The notes beneath the pieces are model-generated. The model was not told where the DNA came from. It saw only the letters and a list, made by a program, of their open reading frames with translations, and searched no databases. Below, in pieces: positions 18,196 through 26,874 of a stretch of 64,000 nt of DNA. Positions within the stretch are counted from its first letter, which is position 1. The number at the start of each line of letters is the position of its first letter. The DNA is taken from positions 124,001 through 188,000 of the forward strand of contig JAEUPP010000068.1 in assembly GCA_016790075.1 (NCBI GenBank), given 5' to 3'. The translations under genes and the position numbers were made by a program. The DNA comes from Rhodanobacteraceae bacterium (GTDB lineage Bacteria; Pseudomonadota; Gammaproteobacteria; Xanthomonadales; Rhodanobacteraceae).

Positions 18196-19464
18196 TCACC
18201 TGTTGGCGTGTTCCACCATGACCTCCGCATCAACACCGACCCTGGAACGGAAGCAGGTCATCATCACTTCACGTGCTATGTCTTCATCGTCATCAGCAAC
18301 GATCACGCTGTCGTGAACAGGAAGCGCAACGACCTCTCTGTCGATCAGCTGCAACAGGATATCGATCATCAATTCACTGTCAGCGAACTGTGCGCGGCGT
18401 CCGAAGCCGCTACCGAACAGTGGTGCTATCGGTTCGTGTCTACGCCGGATTGAATCGACGACATCGACGAACTTCGTCCCTTTGCGGAACAGTGATCGCG
18501 TTCCGCTGGGGAACCTCGTCAGCGGTGTATCCGCCGACAGCAGTGCGACCAAGATCTTCTTGATCCCGGCTCGTGGATATCCGGCAATCGCATACTGGTC
18601 ACCCGGCGGCAGCGCTGCGCCAATTTCGCCGTAGGCGAGCCGCACAGCTGTCTGTCCGAAGTCGAGGCTAGTGACGGGGCGCCCATCGATCCGGATCGCC
18701 TGTAGTCGCGCTGAGGCCGTCATGCTGGATTGCCAGAATCCACCGTAGAGCCGACCGCCCAAGTTGAAGCAAGCCTTGTTGAAGACTCGTTTCAGGAACC
18801 GGTTTCCCGTGTCGATGATCTTGTCATCAAGCGTCGCGTCAAGGCACGTAATGTCCGCCTTCGCGAGCCACGCATTGATCCGTTGCATGTCTTGCCGGTA
18901 ACGGCGTGTCTGATCGGTGTCGTCGTAGCTCAGTGTCTTCGCCTTCCCGGCGAACTTGGTTCCTCGCAAGACGATAGGATCACCCATCAATGACGGATCA
19001 CAGGTGAGGTCATCCAGCGACAGCGATTCAATGCGAGACCGTAGACGCGGACCAGCTCGGACAGTGGACAGCCTTCCGCCAAGTTGAGCTTTGTGACCTA
19101 GACGAAGCTCCAATAGACCCAGTTCCTCAGCAGCCAAGCGCTTCACGATGTCGGGGAAGACCTCGTTGAGGATGTGCGGGACATCGCTGTTTGATCCCAA
19201 CTTGGATTTGCTCAGCGGTACAGCAAGCCACATACCGGGGCCGGTCACTTCGCGATGGATTGCATCGCAGGTCAGGGCCGTTACGGTCGATACAAACCGG
19301 TCTTGATCACGGGCCTTGCGAACGCGTTTCCGCATGCCGTGATCGGCTTCGTAACGTTCAACTTCAAGGATGACTTCGGAAACCAGGTCTGATGCCTCGT
19401 CCGACACCGGGATACGCGCAGGGTTGAACAGACGGTCATTGCCGTCGAGTGGCTCGGTGATCAT
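18196..19464 (-). CDS. Protein with family-A DNA polymerase palm motifs
   Basis: 422 aa, not an ordinary annotated family to me. The C-terminal half carries a motif order like DNA polymerase I: SLDFGQTAVRLAYGEIG (266-282; compare motif A DYSQIELRxLA), PRAGIKKILVALLSA (297-311; an R-x3-K O-helix-like segment) and LPVHDSVIVA (381-390; compare motif C QVHDE). The motif C acid after His is Asp385. The N-terminal 180 residues are unrecognised and no 3'-5' or 5'-3' exonuclease domain is visible. A primer-extension role in element replication or repair is inferred. It is transcribed alone toward the repeats and terminator downstream. Confidence 0.5.
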   Translation of the reverse strand: MITEPLDGNDRLFNPARIPVSDEASDLVSEVILEVERYEADHGMRKRVRKARDQDRFVSTVTALTCDAIHREVTGPGMWLAVPLSKSKLGSNSDVPHILNEVFPDIVKRLAAEELGLLELRLGHKAQLGGRLSTVRAGPRLRSRIESLSLDDLTCDPSLMGDPIVLRGTKFAGKAKTLSYDDTDQTRRYRQDMQRINAWLAKADITCLDATLDDKIIDTGNRFLKRVFNKACFNLGGRLYGGFWQSSMTASARLQAIRIDGRPVTSLDFGQTAVRLAYGEIGAALPPGDQYAIAGYPRAGIKKILVALLSADTPLTRFPSGTRSLFRKGTKFVDVVDSIRRRHEPIAPLFGSGFGRRAQFADSELMIDILLQLIDREVVALPVHDSVIVADDDEDIAREVMMTCFRSRVGVDAEVMVEHANR

Positions 19465-19686
19465 TGGGCACGCCTTAGCGAAGGCTTGTCGTGAGACACG
19501 CCGGTTCGGGGTCGAGGGAATGGAGGGTTAGAAGATTCCGCCTTGAGAGGGCGGTATCCGGAATCACAAGGTCCGGAAGCCTCTTCCTATTAATCCGCCC
19601 CAATGAGCTACGGCGTTACGGCCACTCTAGGATAGGTGCCACTAATTGCAGTGTCGGCTAAGGTGCTGATCTACATGCAAATCTGG

Positions 19687-20040
19687 TCAGCGCCGAGGCA
19701 CTATCGGCTTCTTTGCCGGTTTCTTCTTCTTCGGCTTATGCACCGCTAGCTTGCCCAGCTTTGGCGTCGGAATCTCCGCCAAGACGGGTACCAGTTGCTT
19801 GATGAACTTGACTACGTCAATGCCGGATGCGTTGCAATATTCAATCAAATCAACCACATCCAGGCGACGATCACCACGCTCGATCTTGCTGACGAATACT
19901 TGCCGGTTCCCCAATCGCTCCGCCAGTTCAACTTGAGTCACCCCGGTCGCCTTGCGCGACTCCCGCAGCAGTTCAAGGAACGCCAGATAGTGCGGATAAT
20001 GGGTGGATCGCGTCATCGTTGTGCCCAGGCGGTAGGGCAA
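19687..20040 (-). CDS. XRE-family helix-turn-helix regulator
   Basis: 117 aa from 20040, or 109 aa from the ATG at 20016; neither has a strong ribosome site. Residues 20-75 are a Cro/CI-type HTH: LLRESRKATGVTQVELAERLGNRQVFVSKIERGDRRLDVVDLIEYC. The tail is a Lys/Pro-rich extension (KPKKKKPAKKPIVPRR). It is probably the element's own regulator. The IS inserted 26 bp upstream of its longer start may have displaced its native promoter. Confidence 0.85.
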   Translation of the reverse strand: MPYRLGTTMTRSTHYPHYLAFLELLRESRKATGVTQVELAERLGNRQVFVSKIERGDRRLDVVDLIEYCNASGIDVVKFIKQLVPVLAEIPTPKLGKLAVHKPKKKKPAKKPIVPRR

Positions 20041-20094
20041 TGACGCTATTGCTCAATCTAGAGTATGAATCGCCCAGGCTTCTGTAGACAGCCG

Positions 20095-20967
20095 TCAGCC
20101 GTTTAGTGCGTACCGCCTCTCGAACTCTATCGGCGACAGATCACCATTGGAACTGTGCCGGCGCTTCGGGTTGTAGAACATCTCGATGTAGTTGAACACA
20201 TCGCTGCGCGCTTCGTCCTGTGTGTTGTATATCTTTCTCTTAATACGCTCTCGCTTGAGCAACTGGAAGAAGCTCTCCATCGCCGCGTTGTCGTGGCAGT
20301 TACCACGTCGACTCATGCTGCACACGATCCCGTGAGCCTTGAGGAAGCTCTGCCACTCTTCGCTGGTGAACTGACAGCCTTGATCAGAGTGCAGCAGCAA
20401 GCCCGGCTTGGGTTTGCGACGCCACACGGCAGCCAGCAGTGCTTGTAGGACCAGATCGGTGTGCTGTGTCGGCCGTGTCGCCCAACCGACCACCTGCCGC
20501 GAGAACAGGTCAAGCACGACAGCCAGGAAGAGAAACCCTTGGTGAGTGCGGATGTACGTGATGTCCGTCACCCAGACTTGATTGGGCGCCTCGGTGGTGA
20601 ACTCTCGTGCCAGCACGTTATCGGCCACCGCGCCGACAGGGCCGCTCCAGGGGCGTGGACGCTTGCCGTAGCCCACCATCGCACGAAGGCCTTCCTGCTT
20701 CATGAGCCGCTGCACGCGGTGCCGGCTGCATGTCTCACCCAGCTCGCGCAGATCCTTGGTGATCTTGCGATGCCCGTAGACCGAACCGCTCTCCAGCCAG
20801 GCGTGCTTGATCAAGCCCAGCAATCGCTCGTCCTCACGTGATCGAGCGCACGCAGGCTCACGCTGCCATGCGTAGTAGCCGCTGCGCTGTACATCCAGCA
20901 CGCGGCACATCGCCGCCAAACCGAATACCGAGGCGTGCTCCTTCATGAACGCGTACTTCGCCTTCAC
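20095..20967 (-). CDS. IS3-family transposase OrfB (DDE domain)
   Basis: 290 aa from a GTG start (KAKYAFMKEHASVFGLAAMCRVL). It has an HTH_21 segment (about 40-95) and an rve integrase core: WVTDITYI (first Asp), HSDQGCQFTS (second Asp), and the final Glu in AMESFFQLLK, followed by the IS3 signature NPKRRHSSNGDLSPIEFE. In an intact element it is made as an OrfAB fusion by -1 frameshifting; here its frame lies +1, not -1, of OrfA. Confidence 0.93.
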   Translation of the reverse strand: MKAKYAFMKEHASVFGLAAMCRVLDVQRSGYYAWQREPACARSREDERLLGLIKHAWLESGSVYGHRKITKDLRELGETCSRHRVQRLMKQEGLRAMVGYGKRPRPWSGPVGAVADNVLAREFTTEAPNQVWVTDITYIRTHQGFLFLAVVLDLFSRQVVGWATRPTQHTDLVLQALLAAVWRRKPKPGLLLHSDQGCQFTSEEWQSFLKAHGIVCSMSRRGNCHDNAAMESFFQLLKRERIKRKIYNTQDEARSDVFNYIEMFYNPKRRHSSNGDLSPIEFERRYALNG

Positions 20968-21235
20968 CCCTTGGCAAAGTACGCGGCGGCTTTTTTAGGA
21001 TGTCTCGCTCTTCCGTCACGCGACGAAGCTCAGCCTTGAGTCGGCGTACCTCTGCGTTTTGATCCTGTTCAACCCGACGAACCACATCCGTCTTGCCCAA
21101 CTGCCGCTTCCACAAGTACAGACTGTGCTTTGCTATCCCTAATCGCTCGGCCACTTCGACCACCGGCCGGCCGTACTCGACCACCTGACGAACCGCCTCG
21201 GTCTTGAACTCATCGGTGTAACGCTTCGTGCTCAC
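20858..21235 (-). CDS. IS3-family OrfA (HTH), 3' end out of register
   Basis: HTH_Tnp_1 protein. GTG at 21235 (STKRYTDEFKTEAVRQVVEYG) has GGAGG 5 nt upstream. After a leucine-zipper-like segment (VRRLKAELRRVTEERDILKK) the frame passes an A6 slippery run and reads PPRTLPRGEGE... instead of the usual AAAYFAKG-stop. Adding one G after the A run would restore the family reading, so a one-base loss is likely, and the normal -1 shift would no longer reach OrfB. Confidence 0.8.
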   Translation of the reverse strand: MSTKRYTDEFKTEAVRQVVEYGRPVVEVAERLGIAKHSLYLWKRQLGKTDVVRRVEQDQNAEVRRLKAELRRVTEERDILKKPPRTLPRGEGEVRVHEGARLGIRFGGDVPRAGCTAQRLLRMAA

Positions 21236-21387
21236 AAACACCTCCGTCATTGCCATAGTTTATGGCTAACGGGTGTCTACGAAACCCTGGGCGATTCACA
21301 CGCCAAGTAAACCGTCCTAAAGAGGCACACTGAACTGACCCCGCCAGACATGCAGTTTGTGTCTGGCGGGATCGGTGCACCGACGCA

Positions 21388-21993
21388 TCAGGAAGCCACG
21401 GAAATAGCGCTTGCGCTGCCCACGACCCGCTGCACGGTGGACACCCCGCAACCGACTTCCTTCGCAATCTTGAGCTTCCCATAGCCCTTCGCGTGAAGCT
21501 CGGCAATGCGCCGCTCCATGCCACCGTCCACACGCGGTCTACCGAACGTCTTCCCCTTGGCTTTCGCGGTCGCCAGCCCCGCCATGACACGCTCCCGAAT
21601 CATCGAGCGTTCGAACTCTGCGAACACGCCCATCATCTGGAACAGAGCACGACCGGCCGGCGTCGTGGTGTCCACGGCCTGCTGATGCAAGTAGAGGTCG
21701 CAACCGACCGACTTCAGCTCGTCTAGGAAGGCCAAGAGGTCTTGCAGGCTGCGCCCCAGTCGATCCACGGACCACGCCGCGATCATGTCGAACTTCTTCC
21801 GGGTCGCATCCTTCTGCAAGGCGTCGAAGGCTGGACGCTTGTCACGACCTTTGGCGCCACTGACGCCAGCGTCCTCGTAGACCTGCACGACCTCCCAGCC
21901 GCGATGCTTTGCGACTTCCTCAAGCTGGCGGCGCTGGTGTTCGGTCTGTTGGCCGTCCGTGGATACGCGCAGGTACAAGGCGACACGCTTCAT
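21388..21993 (-). CDS. Serine recombinase (resolvase/invertase)
   Basis: 201 aa. The catalytic domain at 1-140 has YLRVSTDGQ (nucleophile Ser11), SVDRLGRSLQDLLAFLDEL and FAEFERSMIRERVMAGLATAKAKGKTFGRP; a short HTH follows (GYGKLKIAKEVGCGVSTVQRVV). This is the Tn3 resolvase/Hin/Gin architecture. An inverted repeat 30-130 bp upstream (22024-22124) is a plausible site of action. No Tn3-type transposase is nearby, so it may serve dimer resolution or inversion within the island. Confidence 0.92.
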   Translation of the reverse strand: MKRVALYLRVSTDGQQTEHQRRQLEEVAKHRGWEVVQVYEDAGVSGAKGRDKRPAFDALQKDATRKKFDMIAAWSVDRLGRSLQDLLAFLDELKSVGCDLYLHQQAVDTTTPAGRALFQMMGVFAEFERSMIRERVMAGLATAKAKGKTFGRPRVDGGMERRIAELHAKGYGKLKIAKEVGCGVSTVQRVVGSASAISVAS

Positions 21994-22023
21994 GGGGCAC
22001 TCCGTGTGATTGGGCGCCGATCA

Positions 22024-22124
22024 TATACCGAAAACGAATGTTATTGGTATAGCCAATTGCCCGCCTTACCGACCACAAAGAATCAGACACTTAGGCAATC
22101 GGATTCGCAGGGGTTTTCGGTATA
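22024..22124. repeat. 12-bp inverted repeat upstream of resolvase
   Basis: TATACCGAAAAC (22024-22035) and GTTTTCGGTATA (22113-22124) are perfect inverted copies about 77 bp apart. The palindrome ATTGG-TATAG-CCAAT (22043-22057) lies between them. The size and position next to a resolvase gene fit a res or crossover region. Confidence 0.5.
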
Positions 22125-22226
22125 GGCGGGCGTGACCTGCTCATGCCTTGAAAAGCACGCTGACAGATCAAGCTGAAATGAGCCGCGACGCTCTGCGGCG
22201 CACACCCACCCCCAAGGAGTTCGCTG

Positions 22227-22469
22227 ATGAGTAACGGAATGTCCTTTGAGAAAGCCACACGAGTAGCGGAAGACGCATTCGCATCAGTTCGCTTGTTCCA
22301 GTCCAACCACTCATCAGGTGACCAGTTCCAGGATCACTTGGCGAAGGTAATAGAGATGCTTCGCGCGGAAGGAGCAAGCGGCGGCTGGGCGTCGATGCTG
22401 CTGGCTGTTGCCGATGGCATGGAGCAGGCGAACACAGGCGGGTATGTATCGCAGGCCAAGGCTGCGTAG
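22227..22469 (+). CDS. Small hypothetical protein
   Basis: 80 aa, unrecognised. AAGGAG lies 7 nt before the ATG, the best ribosome site in this part of the island, which supports translation. The sequence is amphipathic and helical (FEKATRVAEDAFASVRLFQ..., FQDHLAKVIEMLRAEG) with a small-residue centre (ASGGWASMLLAVADGMEQA). No signal peptide or motif. It lies alone between the resolvase (divergent) and the Ntn hydrolase (convergent). Confidence 0.6.
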   Translation: MSNGMSFEKATRVAEDAFASVRLFQSNHSSGDQFQDHLAKVIEMLRAEGASGGWASMLLAVADGMEQANTGGYVSQAKAA

Positions 22470-22698
22470 TTGTAGGCGAGCCTTCCTCCCGTACCCTCCC
22501 TATGCCAAGAGGCGATCGATGGGGGTACGGGGGAAACGGCGCGTGCCTCTATAGTTGAAAGGGCTGTCAGATTTTTGCAACAAAATTTGAATGCCCAGTA
22601 CTTACTGGTCCAAGCTCCTGGCAGGCTCGAACATCGTTTGTCCTATCTCAGATGCTTCGCCACCAAACTGGCTCTGCGTCCGATTCAACAATCCCGTA
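22470..22698. other. Intergenic spacer, nothing recognised
   Basis: 229 bp between the small unknown gene and the end of the Ntn-hydrolase gene; no supported gene, RNA or clear terminator with T tract. Confidence 0.4.
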
Positions 22699-23589
22699 CT
22701 AGACGTTGCCGTCAGCAGCGGGTGGTGGTTCCCCGTCAGGAGGCGTTTCGTTTTGGGCAGGAAGCTGCTGAGCAGGTCTTGGTGCGATGATGTCTTGTAT
22801 GGCTCCATCTACTCTCCCCTCTACTTGTTGGGCAATATTGGCCGTCTGAACCAGTTCTTCTTCATATGCTTCATGGACTGTGGTGATCAAGTCAGCGCGT
22901 ATGTCCGATCCACGCCCCAGGCCCCATATAAAGAAGGTGTCAGTATCGCTGCCGACACCGGGAGCAACCTCTGCGCGTTTCTTTGCAATGTAGGCACGAT
23001 ACAGCGCCTTGTGTAGAGGTGCTGTGGCAGTGTGTCCAGAAAACATGAGATGGGAATTCGCATGGTACGCGCCACTCCCCGTCGCAGCGAAGCCGATTGC
23101 ATCCTGACAGAGTATTTCGGCTCCCTTGGCCACGTAAATGTGGGGGCCGGCGCTGTCAACTCCAGCAAAGATGACCTCTATCACTGGGAGTCTGTATTGG
23201 AGAAGCTCTGCGGCCAACCTGTTAGCGAGTGACGACGAAAGCTGTTTCTGCCTGCTAAGAAATGTCTCGCTTGTCAGCCCTAGCGGCGTGAGTACCGTCC
23301 TCTCAGCCTCTCGGCGGAGTCGATCTAGGTATATCGCCCGCCAACAACCAGCGATGTCTGCGACTCTCCACCAATTCTCTGGTTCGGCGGTGATCCTGGC
23401 TCGAACGACGACCTCAACCTCATCTAGCAATTCACTGGCAAGGGCGATGTGGCCTGCAATCATCGCCACGACGGATGACGTCAGCCAGATGATCTTCGAT
23501 CGCTGGGGGGAAAACTGAACGTCCCCTGCGGTCACCATTCGGTCCGACATGCCCAGTACTGCACCTTGAAGTAGCACTGCCACACACAC
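22699..23589 (-). CDS. Proteasome-like Ntn hydrolase, start disturbed by TG repeat
   Basis: About 296 aa resembling the proteasome-beta/HslV-like Ntn-hydrolase fold: GAVLGMSDRMVTAGDVQFSP, SSVVAMIAGH, IEVIFAGVDSAGPHIYVAKGAEI, DAIGFAATGSGAYHA and KKRAEVAPGVG. Relatives I know open MTVCxA, with Thr2 as expected for an N-terminal nucleophile after Met removal. Here the ATG at 23597 (GGAGAGAG just upstream) reads ATG ACC G then (TG)5 GCA, which leaves frame; (TG)4 would give MTVCVAVLLQ in frame. As it stands only a GTG inside the repeat (23589) is in frame, and the product would lack the Thr. Either a pseudogene, a contingency switch, or a sequence error. The C-terminus is Pro-rich. Confidence 0.7.
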   Translation of the reverse strand: MCVAVLLQGAVLGMSDRMVTAGDVQFSPQRSKIIWLTSSVVAMIAGHIALASELLDEVEVVVRARITAEPENWWRVADIAGCWRAIYLDRLRREAERTVLTPLGLTSETFLSRQKQLSSSLANRLAAELLQYRLPVIEVIFAGVDSAGPHIYVAKGAEILCQDAIGFAATGSGAYHANSHLMFSGHTATAPLHKALYRAYIAKKRAEVAPGVGSDTDTFFIWGLGRGSDIRADLITTVHEAYEEELVQTANIAQQVEGRVDGAIQDIIAPRPAQQLPAQNETPPDGEPPPAADGNV

Positions 23590-23651
23590 ACGGTCATGGT
23601 GCTCTCTCCGTTTCGCTGTCTACGGTTGAGGTTATCTTGGCGGTACGTTAC

Positions 23652-23671
23652 TTGGTACGAAATTTGGTACG
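23652..23671 (+). repeat. TTGGTACG pair near attR
   Basis: TTGGTACG at 23652-23659 and 23664-23671, preceded by a diverged copy (GGCGGTACG, 23638-23646). Same octamer and nearly the same spacing as the pair beside attL. Confidence 0.55.
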
Positions 23672-23787
23672 ATTCGCGCCGGTGTCAGGCGTCCGACGTG
23701 TTGGCCGGTCGGCCGAGCACTTGAGTCGATACTAGCTGGATCAATTGGTTAGCCGCACCGGCCTACACGGCTGGCAGCATGGACCCG

Positions 23788-23806
23788 AATCCCGCCGTCC
23801 CGACCA
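23788..23806 (+). repeat. attR, 19-bp direct repeat
   Basis: Exact copy of the last 19 bases of tRNA-Pro(GGG), CCA included. The bases before it do not continue the tRNA, so this is the displaced bacterial half-site. Confidence 0.93.
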
Positions 23807-24272
23807 CTTAACCGCATTCAACGTTATGCCACTCGGGCAAAGTGCCGCAACGGCACGCAAGGCGCCTTCCTCCCGAAATCCTCCGTACTGCTGCAGCGTC
23901 AGGCGTCCGCGCACTAGCGCCCAGGGCAATTGGTCGGCAAGGCGATAGACATTGCGCCATGCGCGCGCTGTCGCGCCGCAATCTCGCCACGCATCGGCCC
24001 GCCTGCTGCACCCGTAGTTGTCGGTTTCACCTGTTGCGAAAAAACGCAGGTTGTTGCCCGCATCCGCGTGCACGCTATTCCCGGTTGTTTGTACTTGACC
24101 GGACAGCTCTTGAGTTTCCAAGCTAACTCATTGATTTTTATTGGCCTCGCCGAGATTTCGCCGAAACCTCGTCGGTTGATGTTGCGGAATTCGTCACGAA
24201 CTCGCCGCGTACTCGGGACTCGCCGACTAGCGCTACCTAGTGTCGGCCCATCCTAACGAGGGGGGGTGTGAC

Positions 24273-25214
24273 ATGAACTGCGTGCATTGGCGGCATGAAG
24301 GCAATGCGGTGTTCCCGTCCTGGCGTGACCGCGAGGACTATCTGGAACGTTTTGGTCCGCGCGCATTGCTCTGGGTTGGGGAGTTACGCGAAGCCCAGGC
24401 CTGGGGCTGGACACCGCCAGCCCTCTGTACTGCGTTGCGTGGCCGTATTCAGGTCGACAACCGCGGCTGCTGCGTCGAGCTCGGGGCCTCTGATGTGCTG
24501 CTGACCGAAGGTGGTAACGGGCTGCGTGTCGATACGGTAGGCGGCGAAGCGCGGGTCGCCGTACTCTGGCTCGCGCCAGCGGGCTTGCGCGGCCGCGCGA
24601 GCGTGGATCCGCTGCCGGCCTTCTTTGCCCAGGACAGCGAGCTTGCCATCGCCCTGAATCGGCTTGCGCAGTCGGCCAGCGATCTGTCGGTCGACACGCA
24701 TGCGGTGCTCGATCAGTTGCTGAGTCTGCTGTCGCGGCGTCAGCAGGATCTCGCGCAGGCGCTTGCGAATTGTCCCGGCCGCAGTGACCGCCATCGGCGC
24801 CAGCTCTATGCACGCCTGTTGCGTGCCAAGCACGTGATTGATCACGGCCAGGCGGTACCTCTGGATTTGGCCGCGCTCGCCCAAGTCGCGAGCCTGTCAC
24901 CTTCCCATTTTCTGCGCTTGTTCCATCGCGTTTTTGGTGCATCGCCGCATCGCTATCTGGTGCAGCAGCGCATGCTGCGGGCGCGGCGCATGGTGGTAGA
25001 AACCAGTGTGCCAATTGGTACGATCGCCCAGCGTATGGGCTTTATCAACCGTTGTGCGTTTGCGCGCCTGTTCAAGCAGCAGTTCGGCACGCCGGCGACG
25101 CGCCTGCGCCGTATGGCATTGATGCAGGCGCGGGCCAGCGTGACCCGTGCGTTCGGCGTCGTCGGCAACGGTGGCGCTCGAGTCACCTATAGCCATCAGC
25201 CGGAGGCGGCATGA
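24273..25214 (+). CDS. AraC-family transcriptional regulator
   Basis: 313 aa from ATG 24273 with a G-rich site (GAGGGGGG) upstream; a GTG at 24240 would add 11 residues. The N-terminal 160 residues form a cupin-like sensor region (LCTALRGRIQVDNRGCCVELGASDVLLTEGGNG). The C-terminal 200-295 holds the double HTH: LDLAALAQVASLSPSHFLRLFHRVFGASPHRYLVQQRMLRARRMV, then VPIGTIAQRMGFINRCAFARLFKQQFGTPATRLR. It overlaps the next gene by 4 bp, so it probably shares a transcript with the exported protein. The inducer is unknown. Confidence 0.93.
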   Translation: MNCVHWRHEGNAVFPSWRDREDYLERFGPRALLWVGELREAQAWGWTPPALCTALRGRIQVDNRGCCVELGASDVLLTEGGNGLRVDTVGGEARVAVLWLAPAGLRGRASVDPLPAFFAQDSELAIALNRLAQSASDLSVDTHAVLDQLLSLLSRRQQDLAQALANCPGRSDRHRRQLYARLLRAKHVIDHGQAVPLDLAALAQVASLSPSHFLRLFHRVFGASPHRYLVQQRMLRARRMVVETSVPIGTIAQRMGFINRCAFARLFKQQFGTPATRLRRMALMQARASVTRAFGVVGNGGARVTYSHQPEAA

Positions 25215-25852
25215 GTCAACGTGTGGGTACAGTGAAAATTCTGCCGGCGCGCACTCCGGTGCGGCCGAGTAGCTTGCGCGTTGTTCTTGTGAGTTTGTTG
25301 CTGCTAAGTGCCGCTGCGGGTGCTGTCGATCCGCGTGTCGCACAGGACTCGCGTCAGGCGTTCAAGTCCTTCGCGCAACCATTGGTAGGCAATTGGGACT
25401 GTAATTTGCGTACCTGGGACGATCGCTTTCATGAGCGCATGGTCGAGACTGTGCAGAAGCGGCGCTTCGAATGGGTGCTCAAGGGCAATTTTCTGCAGGA
25501 GTCGGTACACGCCGTATTGCGTGGTGGTGACACCATCCACGTGGGCATCAACTTGCTAAGCGTCGATCCGGAAACCATGCACGTGCTTGGCAGCGGTTTC
25601 GATGCGACCACGCCGGATCGGCGCGCGACCTTCGATGCGGAACTCGCGCCGGACCTGCGCCATATGAGTGGGAAGATCGAGATCCGTCCGACCGATGAGA
25701 ACGCGCGCGCCGAGCGGTTCGACTGGCAATGGCTGGACGATCGTCGTACGCGTTCACGGGTTTACTCACGTGCGTCCAACGGGCGCGAATTTCTCAACCA
25801 CGAACTGATCTGCAAGCGCGCGGCTGATACCGCTGCGGGCGCGGGTGAATGA
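25211..25852 (+). CDS. Exported protein of unknown function
   Basis: 213 aa. A long n-region and hydrophobic stretch (LRVVLVSLLLLSAAAGAVDPR, about residues 22-41) form a signal peptide. The mature part (about 45-205) is beta-rich with GNWDCNLRTWDDRFHERMVE, VGINLLSVDPETMHVLGSGFDATT and NGREFLNHELICKRA. This resembles small lipocalin-like domain proteins that follow the pattern of a G-x-W near the N-terminus, but I cannot name the family. It starts within the stop of the AraC gene (ATGA overlap). Confidence 0.7.
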   Translation: MSQRVGTVKILPARTPVRPSSLRVVLVSLLLLSAAAGAVDPRVAQDSRQAFKSFAQPLVGNWDCNLRTWDDRFHERMVETVQKRRFEWVLKGNFLQESVHAVLRGGDTIHVGINLLSVDPETMHVLGSGFDATTPDRRATFDAELAPDLRHMSGKIEIRPTDENARAERFDWQWLDDRRTRSRVYSRASNGREFLNHELICKRAADTAAGAGE

Positions 25853-25881
25853 GCCGCGCATGACACTTCCGGGCGGGCTAA

Positions 25882-26874
<993 letters not shown>

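Larger units (their letters stand above)
20066..21298 (-). mobile_element. IS3-family insertion sequence, 1233 bp
   Basis: Two overlapping minus-strand transposase frames lie between terminal inverted repeats. The left end TGAATCGCCCAGGCTTCTGT (20066 on) and the right end read inward from 21298 (TGAATCGCCCAGGGTTTCGT) agree at most of about 25 positions. No target duplication is visible (GTA on the left, CAC on the right), which suggests an old insertion or a rearranged flank. Confidence 0.9.
10943..23806. mobile_element. Integrative element in tRNA-Pro(GGG)
   Basis: About 12.9 kb bounded by a perfect 19-bp direct repeat (AATCCCGCCGTCCCGACCA). One copy is the 3' end of tRNA-Pro (10943-10961), the other is at 23788-23806. 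A tyrosine integrase is the first gene inside attL, as in tRNA-borne genomic islands. The interior has visibly lower GC and AT-rich patches compared with both flanks, and contains an IS, a resolvase, defence-like genes and unknowns. No conjugation or phage structural genes are present, so it is non-autonomous for transfer (a mobilisable or satellite-like island). Confidence 0.92.
23598..24272. other. Right end of island and flank, no supported gene
   Basis: 675 bp. It contains the TTGGTACG pair at 23652-23671, attR at 23788-23806, and then about 460 bp of chromosome. A minus-strand frame at 23741-24121 crosses attR and resembles no family I recognise; it has no ribosome site and was not called. 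Confidence 0.5.

Noticed and set aside
19530-19590. tRNA-like arm (CCGCC-TTGAGAG-GGCGG, apparent GAG anticodon) and neighbouring hairpins
   Set aside because: No matching acceptor stem, no T-arm with TTCRA and no D-arm can be built on either strand; at most a structured leader of the polymerase-like gene.
20060-21304. Target-site duplication of the IS3 element
   Set aside because: Flanking triplets and quadruplets differ on the two sides, so none is claimed.
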